From Lentisphaeria bacterium (GTDB lineage Bacteria > Verrucomicrobiota > Lentisphaeria > Oligosphaerales > Oligosphaeraceae): a stretch of 14,211 nt of DNA. The position numbers were made by a program, and so were the translations under genes. Position 1 is the first letter of the stretch. Each line of letters starts with the position of its first letter. The DNA lies in NCBI GenBank assembly GCA_016302725.1, contig JAEDNB010000037.1:1-14211 (forward strand), written 5' to 3'. The notes under the pieces were generated by a model that was given only the letters and a program-made list of their open reading frames with translations, made no database searches and was not told the DNA's origin. Positions 1 to 6,229 of this stretch are shown here, one piece after another.

Positions 1-545
1 TGGCCAGCCGGGTCAACACCGTCTTCGTCCGCCATCCCTACCTCTTCGACTCCGAAACCATCCAGCTGGCCCGGGTCCTGAAGGTCTCCAATGTGAGCAT
101 CGTCCGCAGTTCCCAGGAATCCAAGGCCCTCAACCACATCCGGGGCTCCGTCATCATCATCTCCGGCTCCGGGATGTGCACGGGCGGACGAATCAAGCAC
201 CACCTCTGCCAAAACATCCAACGCCCCGAATCCACCGTCCTCTTCGTGGGATACCAGGCCGCCAATACCCTGGGACGGCAAATCCTGGACGGCAAGCCCC
301 AGGTCCGAATCCTGGGAGAGACCTACGATGTCCAGGCCAAGGTCGAACGCATCTCCGGCTTCTCCGCCCATGCCGACAAGGAGGAGCTCCTCCGGTGGAT
401 GGGCACCCTTACCACCACCCCACGGAAGGTCTTCGTCACCCACGGCGAACCCGCCGCCGCCAAGGCCCTCCAGGAAAAAATCATTGACGAAAAGGGATGG
501 AACGCCCAGGTCGCCCACTACAAGGAAACCGTGACCCTGGACTGA
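1..545 (+). CDS. Beta-CASP metallo-beta-lactamase RNA nuclease-like protein, C-terminal part
   Basis: The 5' end lies outside the window; the visible reading frame starts at base 3 and gives 180 residues up to the TGA at 543-545. The visible part covers the end of the beta-CASP domain and the RMMBL (RNA-metabolising MBL) tail. Diagnostic motifs are SGSGMCTGGRIKHHL (the beta-CASP motif followed by a conserved HHL), GYQAANTLGRQIL, GFSAHADKEELLRW (the conserved SAHAD histidine/aspartate of the metal site) and VFVTHGEP (the final conserved histidine). Members of this family (TTHA0252-like, related to CPSF-73 and RNase J) hydrolyse RNA with two zinc ions and are usually about 450-470 residues, so roughly the last 40 percent is seen. 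Family assignment is firm; the physiological RNA substrate cannot be read from the sequence. The next gene begins 90 bases downstream in the same frame, with no alternative start in between. Confidence 0.93.
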   Translation, partial: ASRVNTVFVRHPYLFDSETIQLARVLKVSNVSIVRSSQESKALNHIRGSVIIISGSGMCTGGRIKHHLCQNIQRPESTVLFVGYQAANTLGRQILDGKPQVRILGETYDVQAKVERISGFSAHADKEELLRWMGTLTTTPRKVFVTHGEPAAAKALQEKIIDEKGWNAQVAHYKETVTLD

Positions 546-635
546 CAGCCCACACCCTCCCCGCCACATGCCACAAACACCCCCTCCCGTCCCGGCACAC
601 GGACACGGAGGGGAGCACTCCCCACCCCACCCCGC

Positions 636-2873
636 ATGAAATTCCTCCACGTCGGAAACGCATACCAACTCTCCATCAAAGACGGACGGGACCTGGCTGA
701 CGCCCTCGTCCTGGACGAGGCGCTCTGGGTCGCCATGAGCGCACCCGTCAAGGCCTATACCTGCGACCCCAAGGCCCTTGCCTACATCGACACGGCCAAG
801 CTGGGCTCCATCACCACGGAAAGCCTGAAATCCGCCATTCGCTGGCTGCTGGACGTCTACCGGAACCGGGAGGAAATCACCGACCATTTCGACGGCCGCC
901 TCTGCCTCGCCTCCCTCACGGACTCCGAAAACGCCAGCAAAATCCGGCACTCCGCGGAGTATATCCTGAAGGACCTGGGGGAGAAGGAGACCGGGGCCAT
1001 CACCCTCGCCCAGGTGCGCCAGTTCCAGAAGATTCTCACCGGGCGCCCCCTCAACGGGGACGGCGTCATCTCCCTCCTGGCGACGGGAGAGGCCTCCTCC
1101 CCCGACCTCCAGGAAAAACTCCGGCAAATCATCCAGGACGGCGTCCTGGCCACGGGGGGCACCAAGGACCTGGACGGCACCCAGGGGCTGACCATGGCGC
1201 AGCTCAAGGCCTACTGGGAGGCCATCCCCCTCTTCCTGGCCTGGAAACACCAGGGGGAACTGCCGGAAGGAAAGGCCACCTCCCCCCTCCTCCCCTTCGG
1301 GAACGACACCCCCGCCAGGCTGGCCCTCCTCCAGGAAAACGAGGCCCGGGTGGACGAATTCTTCCGCCTCTGCGAGCTCCAGGGCTTTGATTCCCGCCTG
1401 ACGGGCAAGGTGCTGGAACATGACGGCAAACCCGGCGCCCTGGACCCCACCGACTGGCCCGGCGTGGAAAGCCACCTGAAGGCCATGCCCATCGTCCAGC
1501 CCACTGGCGAAAAGGCAATCCGGCTGGATGCCCCGGAATACCTGAACCCCCTCTACCGCGACTGGATGTCCGCCCTGGCGGAAAAGGTCCTCCTTCCCCT
1601 GCTGGGCGCCGACGCCAAGGCCCTGACCCCCGCCCTCTGGGCCAAGGCCAAGGCCGCCTTCGCCCCCTATCAGGCCTACGTCGCCGCCCGCCAGGGGGGG
1701 TGCTGCGCCACCGTGGACCCCGCCCATCTGGAGGCCCAGAGCCAGTGGACGGGCATCCTGGAGGAGGCGGCCCAGCTGGAGGCCAAGGACCTGGCCGTGG
1801 CCCAGATTCTCAAGGAGGCGGAAGAGGTGGAGCGCGCCCTCCTCTATCTCCAGTGGCTGGTGCCCATCGCCAACAATTTCATCAGTTTCCCCGACCTCTA
1901 CCAGCCCCGGAAGCCCACCCTCTTTGAACGGGGGAGGGTAGTCATCGACGGGCGCTGGTTCAACATGACCTTCCCCGTGGACAACCTGGCCGCCCACTCC
2001 GCCCTGGCCGTCAACAGCGGGCTCTTCCTCATCTACGTGGAGGTGGACACCGCCCCCGTCCAGACCCTCTGCGCCCCCGTCACGGTGGGCGACAAGGGGA
2101 ACCTCACCGTGGGCAAGCGGGGCATCTTCTTCGCCCCCAACGGGCAGACCTACAATGCCAAGGTGGTGAAGGTCCAGGAGAATCCCGTCTGCCTCAAGGA
2201 GGCCGTGCTGGCCCCCTTCGCCAAGTTTGGCAAGATGGCGGAGGACAAGGTGGCCGCCATGTCCTCCAGTTCCGAGGGGGTCATCACCGGCAAGATGGCC
2301 GGGCTGATCAACGACCCCAAGAAGGCCGCCGCCGCGGCCGCCACTCCGCCCCCCGCCAAGGGCGACAAATCCGGGATGCTCATGGGAGTGGGCATCGCCT
2401 TCGCCGCCCTCTCCTCCGCCCTGGCCTTCATCTGCAAGACCCTGGCGGACATGAGCGCCCTCTCCCTCCTGATTTCCTTCCTGTGCGTCCTGGCGCTTCT
2501 GCTGACCCCCATCCTCCTGCTGGCCCTCATCCGGCTCCGCCGCCAGGACCTCTCCTCCCTCCTGGAGGGCAATGGATGGGCCATCAATGCCCGCCTGAGG
2601 CTCTCCCGCGCCCAGCGGAAGAGCTTCTCCCGGGGCGGCACCTTCCCCAAGGACGCCCTGGGGACTCCCGGCAAGCGCAGGAAGAAGGCCCTGCTTTGGA
2701 CGCTGGGCGTCATCGTCCTCCTCCTGCTGGGCACCGGCGCCTTCCTCTTCTGGCGTTCCTCCCGCCACTCCTGCCCGACGGAGGCCCCCGCCGAGGCTGT
2801 CCAGGCGGAGGGGGCCTGCCCCCAGGAAGCCGGCGCCGTCCCTGCGGAGGCGTCGCCCGCCGTCGTCCCCTGA
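636..2873 (+). CDS. Large membrane-anchored protein of unknown function
   Basis: A 745-residue protein that I do not recognise as a named family. Residues 1-575 look soluble and have no signal peptide. Three segments vaguely recall degenerate EF-hand loops: around 49-63 (IDTAKLGSIT), 138-149 (LNGDGVIS) and 177-190 (KDLDGTQGLT). None has a full set of calcium ligands. A low-complexity linker (AAAAAATPPPAKGDK, about 563-578) precedes two hydrophobic segments at about 580-600 and 607-632. An Arg/Lys-rich loop (633-683) follows, then a third membrane segment (685-706) and an Ala/Pro/Glu-rich tail. Positive charges in the loop suggest it is cytoplasmic, which places the large N-terminal region in the cytoplasm and the tail outside; this topology is inference. 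The ATG at 636 is the only usable start after the in-frame stop at 543. No Shine-Dalgarno is near it; the closest GGAGGGG is about 22 bases upstream. The LolA-like gene follows after 80 bases, so co-transcription is plausible. Confidence 0.88.
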   Translation: MKFLHVGNAYQLSIKDGRDLADALVLDEALWVAMSAPVKAYTCDPKALAYIDTAKLGSITTESLKSAIRWLLDVYRNREEITDHFDGRLCLASLTDSENASKIRHSAEYILKDLGEKETGAITLAQVRQFQKILTGRPLNGDGVISLLATGEASSPDLQEKLRQIIQDGVLATGGTKDLDGTQGLTMAQLKAYWEAIPLFLAWKHQGELPEGKATSPLLPFGNDTPARLALLQENEARVDEFFRLCELQGFDSRLTGKVLEHDGKPGALDPTDWPGVESHLKAMPIVQPTGEKAIRLDAPEYLNPLYRDWMSALAEKVLLPLLGADAKALTPALWAKAKAAFAPYQAYVAARQGGCCATVDPAHLEAQSQWTGILEEAAQLEAKDLAVAQILKEAEEVERALLYLQWLVPIANNFISFPDLYQPRKPTLFERGRVVIDGRWFNMTFPVDNLAAHSALAVNSGLFLIYVEVDTAPVQTLCAPVTVGDKGNLTVGKRGIFFAPNGQTYNAKVVKVQENPVCLKEAVLAPFAKFGKMAEDKVAAMSSSSEGVITGKMAGLINDPKKAAAAAATPPPAKGDKSGMLMGVGIAFAALSSALAFICKTLADMSALSLLISFLCVLALLLTPILLLALIRLRRQDLSSLLEGNGWAINARLRLSRAQRKSFSRGGTFPKDALGTPGKRRKKALLWTLGVIVLLLLGTGAFLFWRSSRHSCPTEAPAEAVQAEGACPQEAGAVPAEASPAVVP

Positions 2874-2953
2874 CCGTATTCCTTATCGCCTTCCCGGCCT
2901 CGTGGAGTCCCCTCTTCCCGGAGCCGGGCCGTGCCTTTCCCCACCCTCCCTCC

Positions 2954-3646
2954 ATGAAGAAGCCCCTTTCCTTCCTGGCCCTGCCGGCCCTTCTCCTCCT
3001 CTGCCTCGGTTCCCTCTGCGCCCAGGAACTCCCCCCCCGGGAATTCCTGGAGCGCATCCGCCAGCCCCTCTGCCAGGAGGCCTGGGGGGAGGCCACGGGC
3101 AGGCTGGTCCACAAGCGGAAGGGGGCTCCCGACCTGGAGGGCACCCTGGGCCTGAGGGTCACCTTCACCCCCTCCGCCATGTTCGCCCAGCTGACCCTCA
3201 ACGAAACCAACTTCTACGGGCTGGAAATCACCCTGGCCACCGCCAGCCAAAGCGTCCAGCGCCTGGACCTGCCGGAAAAAGAGGAAAAGCCCAGCCTCTT
3301 CGATTTCGGCGTGCGCCCCTCCGACCTCTCCTTCGCCTTCCTCTTCTGGGATTTCCTCCAGGAACTCCCACGCTCCTCCAGCCGATGGCAGGACTGCCGG
3401 GTCCTCCGGCTCGCCTCCCCCGACGGCACCGAAACGGTGGATGTCTGGTTCCACGCGGAACAGGGATTCCCCATGGAGGCAAAATGGCACCGGAAAGGGG
3501 AGGAAAAACCCTGGCGCACCCTGGTGATGAAGGGCGCCAAACGCTTCTCCAACGGAATCTGGTTCGTCAAGGAAATGCAACTCACCGGAACCGATTGGAA
3601 AACCTCCGTGAAATTCGACTTCGCCGAAAAAAACAACGCCCCGTGA
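2954..3646 (+). CDS. LolA-like outer-membrane lipoprotein-sorting family protein
   Basis: A 230-residue exported protein. Residues 1-23 form a signal peptide (MKKP, then a Leu/Ala-rich core) with a likely signal peptidase I site after SLCA, before QELPP. The cysteine at 22 is not in a good lipobox. The mature part has the layout of the LolA-like fold of outer-membrane lipoprotein-sorting proteins: an N-terminal helix (PPREFLERIRQPLCQEAW), beta-strand-rich repeats, DLSFAFLFWDFLQ near the middle, then VDVWFHAEQGFPMEAKWH and the late strands KGAKRFSNGIWFVKEMQLTG and KTSVKFDF. Family proteins carry lipoproteins or other lipids across the periplasm. Divergence from true LolA means the cargo is unknown. 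The ATG at 2954 is chosen because it gives the signal peptide directly; the frame is open far upstream inside the preceding gene, so no upstream start is needed. No clear ribosome binding site is visible. Probably in the same unit as the 745-residue protein. Confidence 0.8.
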   Translation: MKKPLSFLALPALLLLCLGSLCAQELPPREFLERIRQPLCQEAWGEATGRLVHKRKGAPDLEGTLGLRVTFTPSAMFAQLTLNETNFYGLEITLATASQSVQRLDLPEKEEKPSLFDFGVRPSDLSFAFLFWDFLQELPRSSSRWQDCRVLRLASPDGTETVDVWFHAEQGFPMEAKWHRKGEEKPWRTLVMKGAKRFSNGIWFVKEMQLTGTDWKTSVKFDFAEKNNAP

Positions 3647-3660
3647 CCCCCCGAAAACAC

Positions 3661-3715
3661 GGAAAACATTGCCTATTATATATAACTCTTTGAGTAGCAA
3701 TATATTATAAATAAC
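3661..3715. other. AT-rich pocket between the LolA-like gene and the hairpin cluster
   Basis: About 55 bases of strongly AT-rich sequence in an otherwise very GC-rich window. It contains TATTATATATAA and TATATTATAAAT flanking a small ACTC-TTT-GAGT hairpin, with an outer ATTGC/GCAAT inverted repeat. A TATAAA (3706-3711) could be a + strand -10 element for a short transcript starting near hairpin 3716-3751, but no convincing -35 sits 16-18 bases upstream. It may simply be the T-rich flank that helps hairpin 3716-3751 terminate - strand transcription. No coding potential is seen. Confidence 0.5.
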
Positions 3716-3751
3716 AACGGGCGGACCATGCCAAGGCATGGCCCGCCCGTT
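3716..3751. repeat. Strong inverted repeat (17-base arms)
   Basis: Arms 3716-3732 and 3735-3751 are complementary except for one A/C mismatch, with only AA between them, so about 16 pairs form a long GC-rich hairpin. On the + strand it is not followed by a T run. On the - strand it is followed by GTTGTTATTTATAATA, which is T-rich but interrupted. It could act as a terminator or transcript stabiliser at the end of the LolA-like gene, as a back-up - strand terminator behind the tRNA, or as part of a small structured RNA. Confidence 0.7.
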
Positions 3752-3755
3752 CTGT

Positions 3756-3771
3756 GTTCCGTATGCGGAAC
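3756..3771. repeat. Short hairpin GTTCCG/CGGAAC
   Basis: A perfect 6-base-pair stem with the loop TATG, lying between the long inverted repeat at 3716-3751 and the tRNA terminator. Immediately after it, CGGACCACGCC (3771-3781) nearly repeats CGGACCATGCC (3722-3732) inside the first hairpin, with one difference and a 49-base offset. Function unknown; likely part of the structured intergenic region. Confidence 0.45.
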
Positions 3772-3795
3772 GGACCACGCCCTTGCACACAGGCA

Positions 3796-3834
3796 AGAAA
3801 AAGCCCCCGGGGCGAGGAAATCGCCTCGGGGGCT
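3796..3834 (-). terminator. Intrinsic terminator for the tRNA gene
   Basis: Arms 3802-3815 and 3821-3834 form a 14-pair stem with one G/U wobble and a 5-base loop. Read on the - strand the stem (AGCCCCCGAGGCGA and its partner) is followed directly by TTTTTCTT. It starts 5 bases after the CCA end of the tRNA, which is the expected place for a rho-independent terminator of a monocistronic tRNA transcript. Confidence 0.88.
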
Positions 3835-3839
3835 GAAAT

Positions 3840-3917
3840 TGGTAGCGGGAGGGGGATTTGAACCACCCAACCTTTAGGTTATGGGCCTAACGAGCTACCA
3901 GGTTGCTCCATCCCGCA
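3840..3917 (-). tRNA. Initiator-type tRNA-Met (anticodon CAT), structurally atypical
   Basis: The - strand folds into a 78-base cloverleaf with encoded CCA (3840-3842). The acceptor stem pairs G2-A7 with T66-C71, and T1 faces T72, a 1-72 mismatch typical of bacterial initiator tRNA. The D arm GAGCAACCTGGTAGCTC nearly matches that of E. coli tRNA-fMet and keeps A11-U24. The anticodon arm is TTAGG-CCCATAA-CCTAA with anticodon CAT (3881-3883). The T loop is TTCAAAT. Oddities: position 33 is C rather than the near-universal U; the anticodon stem ends in only two G-C pairs (A29-U41 replaces the third); and the 5' T-stem strand is GGGTGG against CCCCC, giving one bulged T (base 3865), or a 6-base variable loop with a U/C mismatch. 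It is one base longer than E. coli tRNA-fMet. A functional divergent initiator, a degraded extra copy, or a one-base sequence error are all possible. Confidence 0.92.
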
Positions 3918-3953
3918 ATTGAAAAAGGCTGTCATTCGCTGACAACGGGGCAT

Positions 3954-3981
3954 ACTTTAACACACCTTTTCCCGATTGCAA
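3954..3981 (-). promoter_or_regulatory. Candidate sigma-70-type promoter for the tRNA
   Basis: On the - strand, TTGCAA (3976-3981, 4 of 6 matches to TTGACA) is followed after 16 bases by TAAAGT (3954-3959, 4 of 6 matches to TATAAT). Start of transcription would fall near 3946, leaving a leader of about 28 bases before the tRNA, which RNase P would remove. Position and orientation fit; the elements are only moderate matches. Confidence 0.5.
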
Positions 3982-4056
3982 GGGCAAAGGCTAAATTATT
4001 GTGTTTTTCTCCCCATTTTCCTTGTCCGTGCAGGCTTTTCCCCCATTTTCCCCGCC
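3982..4056 (+). promoter_or_regulatory. Upstream region of the ribokinase operon
   Basis: An AT-richer stretch (CTAAATTATTGTGTTTTT at 3991-4008) followed by a pyrimidine-rich leader up to the ATG at 4057. A promoter for the downstream unit should lie here or in the tRNA promoter region, but no -35/-10 pair with normal spacing is convincing. The leader holds an exact 11-base direct repeat, CCCCATTTTCC, at 4011-4021 and 4041-4051, spaced exactly 30 bases. There is no Shine-Dalgarno before the ATG. Confidence 0.35.
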
Positions 4057-4968
4057 ATGCCCGCCTCCATCTACATATTAGGCAGCACCAACACCGACAT
4101 GACCATCCGCAATGAGCGCCTCCCCCTGCCGGGGGAGACCATCTCGGGGGGTGTCTTCCTCCTGGCGGCGGGGGGGAAGGGAGCCAACCAGGCGGTGGCG
4201 GTGGCCCGTCTCTTTCCGGCGGGGCGGACCGTTTTCATCGGAAAGGTGGGGAAGGACCTTTTCGGGGAGGAGACGGCCCAGCGCATGGCCCGGGAGGGCA
4301 TGGAAGCGCGGCTGCTTGTGGACCCCGTCCAGGCCAGTGGCACGGCGTTGATTCTGGTGGATGGGCAAGGGCAGAACTCCATTTCCGTGGCCTTGGGGGC
4401 CAACGGGACCCTTTCTCCCCAGGAGGCGTGGGACCAGCTGCACGACCTGGAGGGGGCGGCGGCGCTGCTCCTGCAGTTGGAGACCCCCCTGGAGACCGTC
4501 TGCCGGGCGGCGGAGAGGGCGAAGCAGGCAAAGGTGCCCGTCCTGCTGAATCCCGCCCCTGCGCGGCCCCTTCCCGCCAGCCTCTATCCCCTCCTGGAAT
4601 GGATTACGCCCAACGAGCGGGAAGCCGAACAGCTCACCGGGGTGGCCGTGACCGACGAGGGGAGCGCCGCCCGGGCGGCCGCCATCCTGCAGGGGCGCGG
4701 CGTGGCCAATGTGCTCATCACCCTGGGCAGCAGGGGATGCTGGTGCAGCGCCACCGGCCGCCTCCATCCCGCCCGGCGCGTGGAGGCCGTGGATTGCGTG
4801 GCGGCGGGAGACACCTTCAACGGTGCCTTCGCCGTCGCCCTGGCGGAGGGTCGCCCCTGGGAGGAGGCCATAGCCTTTGCCCAGGAGGCGGCCGCCATCT
4901 CCGTCACCCGCCCGGGGGCCCAGCCCTCCATTCCCCGGCGGGAAGAACTCTCCCCCCGTTTCCCGTGA
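4057..4968 (+). CDS. rbsK: Ribokinase (PfkB-family sugar kinase)
   Basis: A 303-residue PfkB-family kinase, normal length for ribokinase, which phosphorylates D-ribose at O5 with ATP. Residues 7-28 (ILGSTNTDMTIRNERLPLPGET) are the usual ribokinase beginning. GGKGANQA at 39-46 is the substrate-binding Gly-Gly motif. NPAPA (165-169) and ITPNEREAEQLTG (183-195) are typical. AAGDTFNGAF (249-258) is the second PfkB signature, with D252 the catalytic base. VTRPGAQPSIP (283-293) matches the monovalent-cation/nucleotide end of the family. The ATG at 4057 is chosen because it starts the fold; the frame stays open upstream only through non-homologous sequence with a TTG. Third codon positions are markedly richer in G than in the C-ending neighbours, a possible sign of separate origin. 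First gene of a unit that continues to rsmG. Other PfkB substrates cannot be excluded, as no ribose transporter is nearby. Confidence 0.9.
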   Translation: MPASIYILGSTNTDMTIRNERLPLPGETISGGVFLLAAGGKGANQAVAVARLFPAGRTVFIGKVGKDLFGEETAQRMAREGMEARLLVDPVQASGTALILVDGQGQNSISVALGANGTLSPQEAWDQLHDLEGAAALLLQLETPLETVCRAAERAKQAKVPVLLNPAPARPLPASLYPLLEWITPNEREAEQLTGVAVTDEGSAARAAAILQGRGVANVLITLGSRGCWCSATGRLHPARRVEAVDCVAAGDTFNGAFAVALAEGRPWEEAIAFAQEAAAISVTRPGAQPSIPRREELSPRFP

Positions 4969-4997
4969 CCCCTCCCCCTCCTGCCAGGACTTCCCCC

Positions 4998-5441
4998 ATG
5001 GTGCGCCCCCCCCTGCCCTTCCTCCCCCTGCTCCTTCTGGCGCTTCTCCTCCCTGGATGCGTCCCCCGGAATCCCCAGGCCCTGCTGGAAGAGATGACCC
5101 CCGCCCAGCATTTCGAGGCGGGGGAGGCGCTGGCGGCCTACCCCGAGGACCTGCCCCTGGCCATCTGGCATTTCAGCCAATGCCGCCTGAAGGCGCAGCC
5201 CGGCAGCCCCCTGGCCACCAGCGCATCCCTGGAGCAGGAAAAGTGCACCCAGGCCTTCCTGCTGCAGCGGGAGGCGGGGGAGCGGCTCTCCAGCCAGCAG
5301 CAAAGCCAGGAAGAACAACTCCGCCTGCTCCGGCGAAGGAACGCCGAACTGGAAGGCTGGGTCTCCCGGCTGAACACCGAAAATCTCGCCTTGCGCCAAA
5401 GCCTCCTGAAGGCACAGGAGCGGGCACTGCCCCCACAATGA
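4998..5441 (+). CDS. Small coiled-coil lipoprotein, function unknown
   Basis: A 147-residue predicted lipoprotein. MVRPPLPFLP plus a run of leucines leads to LLPGC, a plausible lipobox with lipidated Cys21. Residues 31-75 may hold short helices resembling a tetratricopeptide-like unit (TPAQHFEAGEALAAYPEDLPLA, written here only as the opening motif). Residues about 85-140 are a long charged helix with heptad-like spacing (SQEEQLRLLRRRNAELEGW and NTENLALRQSLLKAQ), probably a coiled coil. AGGA at 4986-4989 lies 8 bases before the ATG and may be a weak ribosome binding site. It begins 29 bases after ribokinase, and its TGA overlaps the ATG of the next gene by ATGA, implying translational coupling. 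It does not match a family I can name; YbgF/CpoB-like or other envelope scaffolding roles are speculative. Confidence 0.82.
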   Translation: MVRPPLPFLPLLLLALLLPGCVPRNPQALLEEMTPAQHFEAGEALAAYPEDLPLAIWHFSQCRLKAQPGSPLATSASLEQEKCTQAFLLQREAGERLSSQQQSQEEQLRLLRRRNAELEGWVSRLNTENLALRQSLLKAQERALPPQ

Positions 5442-6229
5442 CAAAAGCCACCTTCACCTTCATGGGCTCCGGGACCAGCCGGGGAGTGCCCATGCTCTGC
5501 TGCGACTGCCCCGTCTGCCGCTCCCAAGACCCCCGGGACCGCCATACCCGCTCCTCCGGACTGGTCACCGCAGGGGAGACCAGGCTCCTCATCGACTGCG
5601 GCCCAGACTTGAGGGAACAACTCCTCCGGGAACAGGTCACCTCCGTGGACGCCGTCTGCCTCACCCATCCCCACTGCGACCACCTGGACGGCCTGGACGA
5701 CCTGCAGGGACTCACCGTCTTCTCCCGCCAGGAACTCCCCTTCTACTCCTCCCAGGCCAACCTGGACGTGGTCCACCAGCGCTTCGGATACGTGGACCAA
5801 CTGAAACTCCTGCCGGACGGCTCCCCCCGGTGGAGCATCCCCCAGCTCTCCTACCGCCCCGTCACCGGCCCCTTCCCGGTGGGCCCCCTCACCGTCATCC
5901 CCCTCCCCCTCTTCCACGGACGCGCCGCCACCTATGGATACCGCATTGGCAGACTCGCCTATCTCTGCGACTGCAGCCGCATCCCCGAGGAGACCTTCCC
6001 CCTGCTGGAAGGAATCACGGACATCGTGGTGGACGCCCTGCGCTGGAAGGCCCACCCCACCCATTTCAACATCCTTCAGGCGGAGGACGCCTTCCACCGG
6101 ATCGGCGCCCAGCGGGCATGGCTGACCCACCTGACCCACGACATCCTCTATGAGCGGGACCGGCATCTCGTGGCCCCGGGATGCACCCTGGCCTACGACG
6201 GGCTCTCCTTTGACTTCGACCTGGAATGA
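5438..6229 (+). CDS. PhnP-like MBL-fold metallo-hydrolase
   Basis: A 263-residue metallo-beta-lactamase-fold hydrolase of the PhnP/Lactamase_B_2 type. It opens with FTFMGSGTSRGVPM, then CCDCPVC at 21-27, whose Cys22, Cys24 and Cys27 correspond to the structural zinc cysteines of PhnP, and DPRDRHTRSSGLV. The metal site is THPHCDH (His77, His79, Asp81, His82) with His160 (PLFHG) and Asp178 (LCDCSR). His209 and His234 (HLTHD) sit in conserved late motifs. PhnP cleaves cyclic phosphoribosyl 1,2-phosphate; homologues outside phosphonate operons are poorly characterised, and no phosphonate genes are visible here, so the substrate is unknown. It overlaps the lipoprotein gene by 4 bases (ATG 5438, TGA 5439-5441) and overlaps the next gene the same way (ATG 6226, TGA 6227-6229). 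No internal Shine-Dalgarno is needed if translation is coupled. Confidence 0.92.
   Translation: MTKATFTFMGSGTSRGVPMLCCDCPVCRSQDPRDRHTRSSGLVTAGETRLLIDCGPDLREQLLREQVTSVDAVCLTHPHCDHLDGLDDLQGLTVFSRQELPFYSSQANLDVVHQRFGYVDQLKLLPDGSPRWSIPQLSYRPVTGPFPVGPLTVIPLPLFHGRAATYGYRIGRLAYLCDCSRIPEETFPLLEGITDIVVDALRWKAHPTHFNILQAEDAFHRIGAQRAWLTHLTHDILYERDRHLVAPGCTLAYDGLSFDFDLE

Noticed and set aside
610..623. GGGGA-GCAC-TCCCC hairpin between the first two genes
   Set aside because: Only five pairs and no T run, so not supported as a terminator; its G-rich arm is also too far from the ATG at 636 to be a ribosome binding site.
2150..3796. - strand open frame of 548 codons spanning the end of the 745-residue gene and the LolA-like gene
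   Set aside because: Composition is that of an antisense shadow; the + strand frame here encodes a signal peptide and family motifs.
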